Assembly: GCA_024644435.1 (NCBI GenBank)
Contig: JAHEKZ010000003.1
Coordinates: 69,273 to 112,770, forward strand
Source: Actinomycetes bacterium
GTDB lineage: Bacteria; Actinomycetota; Actinomycetes; JAHEKZ01
Length of the DNA stretch: 43,498 bases
Direction: 5' to 3'
The translations under genes and the position numbers were made by a program. Numbering within the stretch: the stretch's first letter is position 1; each line of letters begins with the position of its first letter. Positions 15,144-22,843 of this stretch are shown one piece after another. The notes below the pieces were generated by a model. It saw nothing but the letters and a program-made list of their open reading frames with translations, did not search any database and was not told the origin of the DNA.

Positions 15144-15968
15144 GTGCAGATCCGACCGGCGGGCATCAGCGACCTCGATGCGGTCTCCGATATTGCGGCG
15201 ATCGTTGATCCACCACATGACGGCGCTGAGTTCGACACCACCTACTACCAGCACCTGCTTCGCAAGGGGCAGGTAGTGGTGGCTGAGGAGTCGGACATCG
15301 TCGTGGGGTACGCCGGCATCATCGAGGTCGACGGAGCTCACCATCTCAGCGACCTCTTCCTGCACCAGGATCTCCGTGGCCGCGACATCGGCCGTCAGCT
15401 GCTCGACGCCGCCTGGGCGGGCACGGCGCCGTCTGCGCTGCGTCAGACCTTCTCCTCGCTTCACCCCGCTGCGCTGGCTCTGTACGTACGGGCCGGCATG
15501 ACGCCGAGCTGGCCGCTGCTCTACCTGCATGGTCGATCGGCAGCGCTACCGACCACTCAGCTGCAGGTCGCCGCGTGCGACCGAGATGAGGCCGCCGGCT
15601 ACGAGGCAGAGTGGCTCGGCTGGGACCGCCGCGACGAGTACGGCTACTGGTGGCGGCACCCTGACGGCGAGATCTTCGTCGTGCGTGACGGGAACGGTCC
15701 GGTTGCCGTGGGATGCAGCGTGAACCGGCGGGGTGCGAGCACGTTGGGGCGGCTTGCCTGTGCCGATCCCTCGGTTGCGTGCGATGCCGTGGCTGCCGCC
15801 GTTCGCTGGTGCGACGACGACATGTTGGTCTCGGTTCCGGGTGTCAACCCGGCGGCACGCATGCTCATCAACGCCGGATGGCGGGTCATCGACCACGACT
15901 TGTACTGCGCGAGTGGACCGGACCTCGTCGACCCCCTGCGGCTGTTGCCTCATCCAGGTCTGCTGTAG
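15144..15968 (+). CDS. GNAT family N-acetyltransferase, probably two tandem GNAT-like domains
   Basis: A 274-residue cytosolic protein beginning VQIRPAGISDLDAVSDI. The N-terminal GNAT domain (about residues 1-130) includes the acetyl-CoA loop region DLFLHQDLRGRDIGRQLLDAAW (cited in part) and ALYVRAGM. The second half repeats the layout more loosely and ends with NPAARMLINAGWRVIDHDLY, a typical last-strand motif, so this may be a mycothiol synthase-like double GNAT of unknown substrate. The GTG at 15144 is supported by the leaderless TAGGCT and by the normal GNAT start (two residues before IRPA). The frame running back over the VKOR gene is rejected. A long stem-loop follows. Confidence 0.85.
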   Translation: MQIRPAGISDLDAVSDIAAIVDPPHDGAEFDTTYYQHLLRKGQVVVAEESDIVVGYAGIIEVDGAHHLSDLFLHQDLRGRDIGRQLLDAAWAGTAPSALRQTFSSLHPAALALYVRAGMTPSWPLLYLHGRSAALPTTQLQVAACDRDEAAGYEAEWLGWDRRDEYGYWWRHPDGEIFVVRDGNGPVAVGCSVNRRGASTLGRLACADPSVACDAVAAAVRWCDDDMLVSVPGVNPAARMLINAGWRVIDHDLYCASGPDLVDPLRLLPHPGLL

Positions 15969-15985
15969 CCCCCGCGTACAACAAA

Positions 15986-16035
15986 GAACGGCGCGGTCGA
16001 TGCCACCCCCTCGTGTGGCACCGGCCTCGCCGTTC
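15986..16035. terminator. Long stem-loop after the acetyltransferase gene
   Basis: Arms 15986-16006 and 16015-16035 pair over 21 positions with three mismatches and an 8-base loop. The outer 8 bp (GAACGGCG/CGCCGTTC) and inner 6 bp (TGCCAC/GTGGCA) are perfect. It lies 18 bases after the stop codon and has no T-tract, as is common for actinobacterial terminators. Confidence 0.6.
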
Positions 16036-16099
16036 ATCAGTGTCATCGGAGCGCAAGGGCCGGTTGTGTTCCGCCATGTGGGTGAACTCTCGGCCTGTC

Positions 16100-16105
16100 T
16101 AGGGT
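16100..16105 (+). promoter_or_regulatory. -10 element TAGGGT of a leaderless promoter (CoA hydrolase/transferase gene)
   Basis: TAGGGT ends 6 bases before the GTG at 16112. No ribosome binding site is visible. Confidence 0.5.
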
Positions 16106-16111
16106 GAGCAC

Positions 16112-17353
16112 GTGAAATGGGTGAGCGCAGACGGCGCCGTTGCGGCGGTCGCATCGCTAGGCGGATGCCCGCGCGTCGTGGTGAGCGGAAATCACGCAAC
16201 TCCCGGAGCGATGGTCGACGCACTGGACGCCGGTATGCCGCAGTTTCGACTCTGGGCGCTCAATGCCCAGTCGGGGATGCCCGATCGAGACGGCATCGAG
16301 CTCGAGACGTGTTTCGTCGGTCCCGGGATGCGCAAGAGCCGCCATCTTCGGTACGTCCCATCACGGTTGTCGCTCGTCCCTGTCCTGTTCCGTGAACGGC
16401 TGCGTCCGGATGCGGTCGTGGTTCACGTCTCGCGGGTTGTCGAGGGAAAGGTGTCGCTCGGGGCCGAGGTGAATGTGCTTCCCGCCGCCATCGAGCAGTG
16501 CCGAGCAGCCGGGGGCTTGCTGATCGGGCAGGTGAACCGATTCATGCCCTACACCTACGGCGACGGTGAGTACTCCGTCGATGACTTCGACTACCTCGTT
16601 GAAGCAGATCAGCCACTGATGGACCTTCCCCGGCCGCCGATCGACGATGTTTCCGGGGCGATCGGTGAGCGAGTCGCCCAACTCGTCACCGATGGAGCCA
16701 CGCTGCAGCTGGGGATCGGTGCTGTCCCCGATGCCTCGCTTCCGGGGATGGCCCAACGGCGGCAGCTGAAGATCTGGTCCGAGATGGTGAGCGACGGCGT
16801 CCTGACCTTGCGTGAAGACGGTGCACTGGACGTTGACGAGCCAGTCGTGGCGTCGTTCGTCTTCGGTTCGCAGCAGCTGTACGACTGGGTGGATGAGAAC
16901 CCGGCGGTCCGGCTACTGAGGACTGAGACGACGAACGACCCGGCGCACATCTCGACCAGACCGCTGATGGTGTCGGTCAATGCGGCGTTGCAGGTGGATC
17001 TGTTCGGTCAGGCGAATGCGTCGCGGATCGGGAACCGGATCTACTCGGGATTCGGCGGTCAGTCCGACTTCGTGGTCGGAGCTCTGCACTCGCCGGGGGG
17101 TAAGGCGTTGATCGCCATGCGGTCGTGGCACCCCAAGGCGAACGTGTCGACGATCGTGCCGCTGGTGGACGAACCGGTGACGTCGTTCCAGCACAGCGCC
17201 GTGGTGACCGAGCACGGGGTGGCGCCGATCTGGGGCTGCTCGCAGCAGGAGCAGGCACTGAACCTGATCGATCATGCGGCACATCCGGACGTGCGCGACG
17301 AGCTCTACGAAGAAGCGGTTGCCCTCTCGCTGGTCAGCCCCATCTCAAGCTGA
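16112..17353 (+). CDS. Acetyl-CoA hydrolase/transferase family protein
   Basis: A 413-residue CoA-transferase family I protein, similar in layout to 4-hydroxybutyrate CoA-transferase and acetyl-CoA hydrolase. It shows LQLGIGAVPDASL (CoA-binding loop), IWSEMVSDG (region of the catalytic Glu), NAALQVDLFGQANASRIGNRIYSGFGGQSDF (cited as a motif in part: DLFGQ, GFGGQ), GKALIAM and VVTEHGVA. These enzymes move CoA between carboxylic acids, or hydrolyse short acyl-CoAs. The substrate cannot be told. The 3' end overlaps the convergent nitronate monooxygenase gene by 9 bp, with no room for a terminator between them. Confidence 0.9.
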   Translation: MKWVSADGAVAAVASLGGCPRVVVSGNHATPGAMVDALDAGMPQFRLWALNAQSGMPDRDGIELETCFVGPGMRKSRHLRYVPSRLSLVPVLFRERLRPDAVVVHVSRVVEGKVSLGAEVNVLPAAIEQCRAAGGLLIGQVNRFMPYTYGDGEYSVDDFDYLVEADQPLMDLPRPPIDDVSGAIGERVAQLVTDGATLQLGIGAVPDASLPGMAQRRQLKIWSEMVSDGVLTLREDGALDVDEPVVASFVFGSQQLYDWVDENPAVRLLRTETTNDPAHISTRPLMVSVNAALQVDLFGQANASRIGNRIYSGFGGQSDFVVGALHSPGGKALIAMRSWHPKANVSTIVPLVDEPVTSFQHSAVVTEHGVAPIWGCSQQEQALNLIDHAAHPDVRDELYEEAVALSLVSPISS

Positions 17354-18823
17354 TGCTGGCGGCGCTTCGATCTCTGACAGCAGCCACTGCATGACCTCGG
17401 CAGCTGACCAACCGTCGGGGTGCATCTCGAGCAGGGCGTGAACTGCCTCGAGGTCTTGGCCGAGCGTCAACAGCGGTGGCTCAGCCGACCCGTTGGGCCG
17501 GATCTGCGGAACGCCGGCTGATGCCATGAGCCCGTTGCACAGACACTTGCGCCCCTCGGTCTCTTCGACGGTCCCGCCCTTGCGGACGTAGGCATCGATC
17601 GGCTCGGACGGACAGCGCTGCCCGATCGTGCCGTCGTCACGTAGGTAGGGAGTGCGCAGGTAGCCGAGGTCGCAGATGCGTCCGCGGGTGGCCGCCACCT
17701 CGGGGTCGGCGATGGTGCCGGCCATCTGGACCACCTTGAAGGGAAACCCGGTGGGGCTGGCGCGGGGGTCGGTCCGGACCTCGGCGGTACCCGCGTCCAA
17801 GGACTTGCGGAGGGCCGTGCGAAGGGGCTCAGAGATGCCGGACTCGTTGCACAGAGCAAAGACCGTGCCGATCTGGACGCCCTGGGCGCCGCCCTCGAGC
17901 GCCGCCGCCACGTGCTTGGGAGCGGCCTGTCCACCGGCCAACCAGTAGGGCAGGCCAACCTTCATCAGCTTGTCGAGGTCGACGACGTCGCGCGGTCCGT
18001 AGATCGGCTCGCCACCCTCGTCGAGCTCGTTGCGCCGTGGCGGGGCGTTGTGTCCGCCGGCGGTGGGGCCCTCGACGACGAAGCCGTCGGGCTTGGTGGC
18101 GTCGTCACGGGCGAGGTAGGCACCGAGGATGTGCGAGGAGATGATCGCAAGGAACACCGGTCGGGGCAGGGTGTCGGGTGCTGGAGGGACGACAGCCTTC
18201 GGGTCGAGCGTGATGACGAGCTCGGTGGATGACTCAGCGCCGGCCACGTCGATCGGCAGCGACACCTCGCGGCCGTTCGCGAAGTCGTCGAGCAGGCGCG
18301 GGATATGGGTCGGTAGGCCGGCGCCGACGAGTACGACGTCGACGTTCGCGAGCATCGCGCCGTAGAGGGTGGCGGGGCTCCAGAGCTGGATCTTCTCGAG
18401 AAGGTTGATGCCAACCGGGCCGTCGTGACCACTCTTGGCCATCGTCACCTGGACGAAGGCGCCGAGCACTGCCAGGCGTACGGCGTCCATCTTCTGGTGG
18501 TGGTCGAGCCGCGGGATGGGACGGTACGGAGCTCCGGGCTCGCGCCCGTCGGGCCGGTAGAAGCGCTTGAGGGTTGCAGCGACGAAGTCTTGGTCGGGGT
18601 ACTCGACCATGGCGGCCTGCACGTGACCGCCCTGGTCGCCGTCCTGGAGCCACCGGGCGACGAGCAGGTCGGAGGCGACACCGCTGATCACGCCGAGCCC
18701 GCCGTGCTGGGCAACCTCGCGGGCGAGGCGCCAGCTGGAGACCGCAACACCCATGCCGCCCTGGATCACCGGAGGGAGCTGGTCCGCGGGGGTGGCCAGC
18801 TCGCGGTCGGAAACGTTCGTCAT
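17345..18823 (-). CDS. Nitronate monooxygenase family flavoprotein
   Basis: A 492-residue FMN-dependent TIM-barrel protein of the NMO / 2-nitropropane dioxygenase family. Motifs in order: PPVIQGGMGVAVS at the N-terminus, GGLGVISGVASD, VDVVLVGAGLPTH, EGPTAGGHN (FMN phosphate and catalytic His region), YWLAGGQA and GAQGVQIGTVFALC. It is longer than the common 320-380-residue enzymes because of a C-terminal extension with CLCNGLMASAG. NMOs oxidise alkyl nitronates such as propionate 3-nitronate; longer members are poorly characterised. ATG 18823 is used, because the frame upstream contains the dispersed repeat. A 12-bp palindrome lies 9 bp upstream. Confidence 0.9.
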   Translation of the reverse strand: MTNVSDRELATPADQLPPVIQGGMGVAVSSWRLAREVAQHGGLGVISGVASDLLVARWLQDGDQGGHVQAAMVEYPDQDFVAATLKRFYRPDGREPGAPYRPIPRLDHHQKMDAVRLAVLGAFVQVTMAKSGHDGPVGINLLEKIQLWSPATLYGAMLANVDVVLVGAGLPTHIPRLLDDFANGREVSLPIDVAGAESSTELVITLDPKAVVPPAPDTLPRPVFLAIISSHILGAYLARDDATKPDGFVVEGPTAGGHNAPPRRNELDEGGEPIYGPRDVVDLDKLMKVGLPYWLAGGQAAPKHVAAALEGGAQGVQIGTVFALCNESGISEPLRTALRKSLDAGTAEVRTDPRASPTGFPFKVVQMAGTIADPEVAATRGRICDLGYLRTPYLRDDGTIGQRCPSEPIDAYVRKGGTVEETEGRKCLCNGLMASAGVPQIRPNGSAEPPLLTLGQDLEAVHALLEMHPDGWSAAEVMQWLLSEIEAPPASA

Positions 18824-18831
18824 CGACAACC

Positions 18832-18843
18832 TACGGTACCGTA
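18832..18843. promoter_or_regulatory. 12-bp perfect palindrome TACGGTACCGTA, operator candidate
   Basis: TACGGTACCGTA is perfectly self-complementary and lies 9 bp upstream of the nitronate monooxygenase ATG, overlapping TAGGTT, the best -10 candidate of that gene. Palindromes of this TAC-GGTACC-GTA type are typical of TetR-family operators. No TetR gene is in the window. Confidence 0.45.
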
Positions 18844-18872
18844 ACTTGGGGATCTTTCGCCAACCCAACCCC

Positions 18873-18911
18873 ATTCGGGGCCATGCCACACCGGTTCGGT
18901 CATTTCGAACC
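18873..18911 (-). repeat. Dispersed hairpin repeat, copy 3 (39 bp identical to copy 2)
   Basis: The 39 bases are the exact reverse complement of 6559-6597. Here the element lies between divergent genes (nitronate monooxygenase and DNA glycosylase), unlike copies 1 and 2, which lie between convergent genes. That makes a pure terminator role unlikely. Confidence 0.85.
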
Positions 18912-18931
18912 ATTTCCGCATGCTGCGTCAG

Positions 18932-18937
18932 CACAAT
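18932..18937 (+). promoter_or_regulatory. -10 element CACAAT of a leaderless promoter (DNA glycosylase gene)
   Basis: CACAAT ends 6 bases before the GTG at 18944. One mismatch from TATAAT-type TAnnnT. Confidence 0.4.
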
Positions 18938-18943
18938 GGCGGT

Positions 18944-19801
18944 GTGCCCGAGATGCCGGAAGTGGAAGCGCTCGCCGGGTTCCTCGGCGAGCGACTGGTC
19001 GGACGCGTGGTGGCGAGCGTCGACGTCGCCGGTATCGCGGCCCTGAAGACCTACGACCCACCGGTCACGTCGCTCGGCGGCCTGACCGTGACGGCGGTCG
19101 CCCGGCGTGGCAAGTTCATCGACATCGACGTCGATGGCCTCCACCTCGTCGTCCACCTCGCCCGTGCAGGCTGGGTGCGCTGGCGAGAGTCGATGACGGC
19201 CACTCCGTTGAGGCCGGGCAAGGGGCCGATCGTCCTACGAGTCCACCTCGATGACGAGTCGGGCCTGGACTTCACCGAGGCGGGTACCACCAAGAAGCTC
19301 GCCGTGTACGTCGTGCGCGACGTGCACGAGGTTCCGGGGATTGCTCGCCTCGGCCCTGATCCGCTGACGCTCGACCCGGCAACCTTGGACTCGCTGCTCA
19401 CTGAGCACGGACGGACTCAGCTCAAGGGGTTCCTGCGCAGCCAGGCGATCATCGCGGGGATTGGCAACGCCTACAGCGACGAGATCCTGCACGTGGCTCG
19501 GCTCTCTCCCTTCGCGCTCACCGGACGCCTCGACGCGTCCGCCCGCGAGAGGCTCTTCGACGCGATCGGGTCGACCCTGCGGGACGCCGTGGATCGCTCG
19601 ATGGGACTTCCCGCGTCCGAGCTGAAGGACGACAAGCGAGCGGCCATGCGCGTCCATGGACGCACAGGTCAGCAGTGTCCCGAGTGCGGCGACGTCATCC
19701 GCGAGGTGTCGTTCGCCGACTCGTCGCTGCAGTACTGCGCGACGTGTCAGACGGGCGGAAGGCCGCTGGCCGATCGCCGCCTCTCGCGCCTGCTCAAGTA
19801 G
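18944..19801 (+). CDS. Formamidopyrimidine-DNA glycosylase / endonuclease VIII family (Fpg/Nei)
   Basis: A 285-residue bifunctional DNA glycosylase/AP lyase of base excision repair. GTG 18944 gives VPEMPEVEAL, so Pro2 (the Schiff-base nucleophile) and Glu3 are placed as in Fpg; an ATG at 18953 would also give a Pro2-Glu3 start but is three codons shorter than the family norm. Further evidence: ARRGKFID (beta-lysine), IAGIGNAYSDEILH (Asn of the helix-two-turn-helix) and a C-terminal zinc finger CPEC-x16-CATC. Members with this sequence style in Actinobacteria are often called Fpg/Nei; substrate preference (8-oxoG or oxidised pyrimidines) is not clear. Confidence 0.93.
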   Translation: MPEMPEVEALAGFLGERLVGRVVASVDVAGIAALKTYDPPVTSLGGLTVTAVARRGKFIDIDVDGLHLVVHLARAGWVRWRESMTATPLRPGKGPIVLRVHLDDESGLDFTEAGTTKKLAVYVVRDVHEVPGIARLGPDPLTLDPATLDSLLTEHGRTQLKGFLRSQAIIAGIGNAYSDEILHVARLSPFALTGRLDASARERLFDAIGSTLRDAVDRSMGLPASELKDDKRAAMRVHGRTGQQCPECGDVIREVSFADSSLQYCATCQTGGRPLADRRLSRLLK

Positions 19802-19829
19802 TGCACCAGTGCGCCGGCACACGCGGGAG

Positions 19830-19890
19830 CGGAGCGTCTCCGGCACATACGGGCCCTGGTAGTGGACGCCGTCGTGCCGGAAACGCTCCG
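19830..19890. terminator. Stem-loop between convergent genes
   Basis: Arms 19830-19846 (CGGAGCGTCTCCGGCAC) and 19874-19890 pair over 17 positions with one mismatch and a 27-base loop. It lies between the glycosylase stop (19801) and the stop of the convergent secreted-protein gene (19921), a natural place for a bidirectional terminator. No T-tract. Confidence 0.55.
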
Positions 19891-19920
19891 ATCAGTGGAA
19901 GCAGTGGGGGGCCACTCCTT

Positions 19921-20544
19921 CTAAAGGGCGGCGCGCACCTTGGCGGTGCCGAACGGCAGCCCCGCCGAGAACACGCTGGTGTTGAGCGTGGCGTTGAGTG
20001 CGTCCGCCGCCTCCGCGGTCAGTTCGAGGCGGACGCCGGTGAGCACCGCGAAGCCTCCTGCGGTCAGCTTGGGCTCGAGCGAGGTGGGAATGATCGTGAA
20101 GATCGGCACCTCAGCAGGCTGGTTGTTGACCTTGGTCGCGTAGAGGAGGCCCTCATCGAGACGAATGTCGAAGTCGCTCACCTTCAGCGCCTTGAAGTTG
20201 CGCAGGTTCACGAACCGCACACCACCGGTGTGGGCGATCTCGCCGCCGGTCAGCGACAGCGGGTCACCTGCAGCGGTCACGAAGCTGTCGGACGTGATCG
20301 GGAACCCGTACTTCACCGTCGGGCCCCGCTTCGTCCACTTCAGCTTGGTCGATGCATCGGTGGCGTACGGAAGGATCTTGTTCTTCAGCAGAGCCTCGGT
20401 CACCGCGGGGTTCACGGTGACGGAGGTGACGCCACCAGAGATCGGAATGGTCGCGTCGGCCGCTGCCTGTGCGGGAACGACGCTGAGCCCGGCGGCGAGG
20501 GCGCCGGCGCTGGCGAAGACAGCCAGCCGTTGCAGAACACGCAT
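19921..20544 (-). CDS. Secreted protein of unknown function
   Basis: A 207-residue protein with a clear Sec signal peptide: MRVLQRLAVFASAGALAAGL, cleavage likely after AQA (about residue 30). The mature part has no cysteine, is rich in beta-branched residues and Thr/Leu, and looks like an all-beta domain (KLKWTKRGPTVKYGFPI, VRFVNLRNFKALKVSDFDI, AEVPIFTI). It has some of the flavour of extracellular HtaA-type domains, but no motif is diagnostic, so no function is given. The ATG at 20544 has GGGAG 7 bases upstream; the frame further upstream runs into the divergent gene. It is monocistronic, convergent with the glycosylase gene. Confidence 0.8.
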   Translation of the reverse strand: MRVLQRLAVFASAGALAAGLSVVPAQAAADATIPISGGVTSVTVNPAVTEALLKNKILPYATDASTKLKWTKRGPTVKYGFPITSDSFVTAAGDPLSLTGGEIAHTGGVRFVNLRNFKALKVSDFDIRLDEGLLYATKVNNQPAEVPIFTIIPTSLEPKLTAGGFAVLTGVRLELTAEAADALNATLNTSVFSAGLPFGTAKVRAAL

Positions 20545-20643
20545 GATGACTCCCAAGGGAAGGGGGAACGTCAGATGCCCTTGCTTCGCTGTCACTGCTG
20601 CAGCTGGATGCAGAAGACCGCAACTACCTCGCTGCGTGATGGC

Positions 20644-20649
20644 TAGGCT
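20644..20649 (+). promoter_or_regulatory. -10 element TAGGCT of a leaderless promoter (FAD oxidase gene)
   Basis: TAGGCT ends 7 bases before the GTG at 20657, with no ribosome binding site. Confidence 0.55.
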
Positions 20650-20656
20650 GCAGAGT

Positions 20657-21988
20657 GTGAGCGCGCTCGACCGACTCCGAGACGCCGTCGGCGCCGAGCA
20701 CGTGCTGACCGACCCCGGTGTCACCCAGGCCTACGGCACTGACTGGACGGGACGCTGGTCCGTATCGCCCCTGGCCGTTGTGCGTCCGGCAGACACCTCA
20801 GAAGTCTCGGCGGTCGTGCAGGTCTGCGCAGCTGACGGCATCCCGCTCGTGCCGCAGGGGGGCAACACAGGGCTGGTCGGCGGATCGGTTCCCGCGCGTC
20901 CGGACGCCGTGGTCCTGTCGTTGCGAAGGCTGACGTCGCACTCCGACGTCGATGTGTTCGGCCGCCAGGTCACGGTTGGTGCGGGCCTTTCTGTCGCCGA
21001 GGTGCACGCTCTTGCGGCCCGCAGCGGCCTGACCTACGGCGTCGACCTTGCGTCGCGCGACTCGGCCACGATCGGCGGCACGGTCGCGACCAATGCCGGC
21101 GGCGTACGCGTGGTCCGGTTCGGTGACACACGGGCGCAGGTCGTGGGGCTTGAGGCAGTCCTTGCCGACGGGTCGGTGATCGACCGGACGGGCGCTCTGC
21201 CCAAAGACTCCGCGGGCTACGACATCTCAGAGCTGGTGGTCGGTAGCGAAGGGACGCTGGCCGTGGTCACGGCTGTCCTGCTTCGCCTGCGGGATCGGTT
21301 GCCACCTGAGCGCGTCACCGCCATGGTCGGGGTCTCCTCGCTCCGTGAGGCCGTTGAGCTGGCGGCAACGGTGGCGACCTCTCGCGATGACCTCTTGGCC
21401 GCCGAGTACATCGACGACGTCGGGATGCGTCTGGTCTGCGGCGTGGCCGGCCTCACCCACCCGCTGGCTGAGCGGTGGCCCTACTACCTGCTCATCGAGA
21501 CCGCGCGGACGCCGCATCTGCCCGTCGGCTCCGATGGCGCCGTCGACCGGCGCCTCTGGGCCTACCGCGAGCGACAGTCCGAAGCGGCCGCCACCCTCGG
21601 TACCGGCCACTCCCTCGACATCGCGCTTGCCGTGCACCACCTCGACGACTTCCTCACCCAGCTTCCTGAGCTGGTCGTGCCGCACCGGGCGTTCACGTTC
21701 GGGCACCTGCTCGAGGGGAATGTGCACGTCCAAATCAACGGGCCGGACCCTGGTGACGACGCTGCGACCGACGCTGTGCTCCAGGTGGTGGCGCGACTGG
21801 GTGGCAGCGTCAGCTCAGAGCACGGCGTCGGACGTGCCAAGCCCGGCTACCTGGCGCTCTCCCGCGACCAGGCGGAGATAGACACCATGCGTGCGATCAA
21901 GGACGCGCTCGACCCCGGTCATTTGCTCAATCCCGGCGTGCTGTTCGCCTCCGGGACATCGGACAGTGGCACCATGTCGACACCATGA
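20657..21988 (+). CDS. FAD-binding oxidase of the GlcD / D-lactate dehydrogenase (VAO) family
   Basis: A 443-residue flavoenzyme. The FAD-binding domain (about residues 35-215) contains PLVPQGGNTGLVGGSVP, GGTVATNAGGVRVVRFG and SAGYDISELVVGSEGTLAVVT (partial motifs), and the C-terminal substrate domain ends with SSEHGVGRAKPGYL and LDPGHLLNPG. Relatives oxidise D-2-hydroxy acids such as D-lactate, glycolate or 2-hydroxyglutarate. The substrate is not identifiable here and no iron-sulfur partner (GlcF) is adjacent. GTG 20657 is supported by the TAGGCT leaderless element; the reading frame extending far upstream lies antisense to the secreted protein gene and is rejected. The stop overlaps the next start (ATGA). 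Confidence 0.92.
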   Translation: MSALDRLRDAVGAEHVLTDPGVTQAYGTDWTGRWSVSPLAVVRPADTSEVSAVVQVCAADGIPLVPQGGNTGLVGGSVPARPDAVVLSLRRLTSHSDVDVFGRQVTVGAGLSVAEVHALAARSGLTYGVDLASRDSATIGGTVATNAGGVRVVRFGDTRAQVVGLEAVLADGSVIDRTGALPKDSAGYDISELVVGSEGTLAVVTAVLLRLRDRLPPERVTAMVGVSSLREAVELAATVATSRDDLLAAEYIDDVGMRLVCGVAGLTHPLAERWPYYLLIETARTPHLPVGSDGAVDRRLWAYRERQSEAAATLGTGHSLDIALAVHHLDDFLTQLPELVVPHRAFTFGHLLEGNVHVQINGPDPGDDAATDAVLQVVARLGGSVSSEHGVGRAKPGYLALSRDQAEIDTMRAIKDALDPGHLLNPGVLFASGTSDSGTMSTP

Positions 21989-22815
21989 GCTCCGGGACGT
22001 CTGAGCCGAGCCGACCGCTGGTGATCGCGCACCGCGGCGCGTCCGAGCACATGCCTGAGCACACGCTCGCCGCCTACGTGCAGGCAATCGACGACGGTGC
22101 GGACGGGCTCGAGGCAGACGTGCGACTCACCGCCGATGGCCACTTGGTCTGCGTCCACGACCGTCGGATCGATCGCACCTCCAACGGCGAGGGTGTCCTG
22201 TCGACCCTCGAGCTTGCCGATCTCGAGTCGCTCGACTTCGGCGGGTGGCAGCAGGCACCCGGCGCCGTCGAGGTGCCTGACCAGGTCAGCGACGACCAGT
22301 CCCAGGTACTGACCCTCGAGCGTCTGCTCGAGCTGATCGTGGACTCCCCTCGGCGCGTGCAGCTGATGGTCGAGACCAAGCATCCGACGAGGTACGCAGG
22401 GTTGGTTGAACGTCGCCTGGTCGAGAAGCTGCGCCACTTCGGCCTCGACGGTTGGGTTCCTCCGGACGAGGCGCTGGTGACGGTGATGAGCTTCAGCGAA
22501 GTTGCGCTGCGCCGCGTACGCAAGCTCGCCCCTGGAGTCCCTCTGGTCATGCTCATGGAGCGGGTGCCGGTGGCGTACCGGTCGGGCATGCTGCCGAAAG
22601 GCGTCCGCGTTGCCGGCCCCGGTCTGCCGGTGATCAAGGCGCACCCGCGCTACGTGCAGCGCGTGAGGGACGGCGGCGCGCGCGTCTATGTGTGGACTGT
22701 TGACGATCCTCAGGACGTCGTGCTCGCCTTCGGCATGGGGGTAGATGCGATCATCACCAACCGACCCCGCGAGGTGCGCGAGCAGCTCGACGCGCTGGTA
22801 GCCGCTCGCCAGTAG
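21985..22815 (+). CDS. Glycerophosphodiester phosphodiesterase
   Basis: A 276-residue GDPD TIM-barrel enzyme that hydrolyses glycerophosphodiesters to an alcohol and glycerol 3-phosphate. It has VIAHRGASEHMPEHT (catalytic His with the GDPD signature), GLEADVRLTADGHLVCVHD (acidic metal ligands E-x-D and the second His), DRTSNGEG, and near the end VYVWTVDDPQDV and IITNRPREV. No signal peptide, so it is cytosolic like many actinobacterial members. The start overlaps the oxidase stop by 4 bases, so the pair is co-translated; a functional link with the oxidase (glycerol 3-phosphate or hydroxy acid metabolism) is possible but unproven. Confidence 0.93.
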   Translation: MSSGTSEPSRPLVIAHRGASEHMPEHTLAAYVQAIDDGADGLEADVRLTADGHLVCVHDRRIDRTSNGEGVLSTLELADLESLDFGGWQQAPGAVEVPDQVSDDQSQVLTLERLLELIVDSPRRVQLMVETKHPTRYAGLVERRLVEKLRHFGLDGWVPPDEALVTVMSFSEVALRRVRKLAPGVPLVMLMERVPVAYRSGMLPKGVRVAGPGLPVIKAHPRYVQRVRDGGARVYVWTVDDPQDVVLAFGMGVDAIITNRPREVREQLDALVAARQ

Positions 22816-22830
22816 CGCTAGCACCCTCAC

Positions 22831-22836
22831 TAGGGT
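22831..22836 (+). promoter_or_regulatory. -10 element TAGGGT of a leaderless promoter (SEC-C protein gene)
   Basis: TAGGGT ends 7 bases before the GTG at 22844. Confidence 0.5.
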
Positions 22837-22843
22837 CTGCGGT

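Noticed and set aside
19675-20646. A long plus-strand frame across the end of the glycosylase gene and the secreted-protein gene
   Set aside because: It crosses a terminator-like hairpin and is antisense to a gene with a clear signal peptide.
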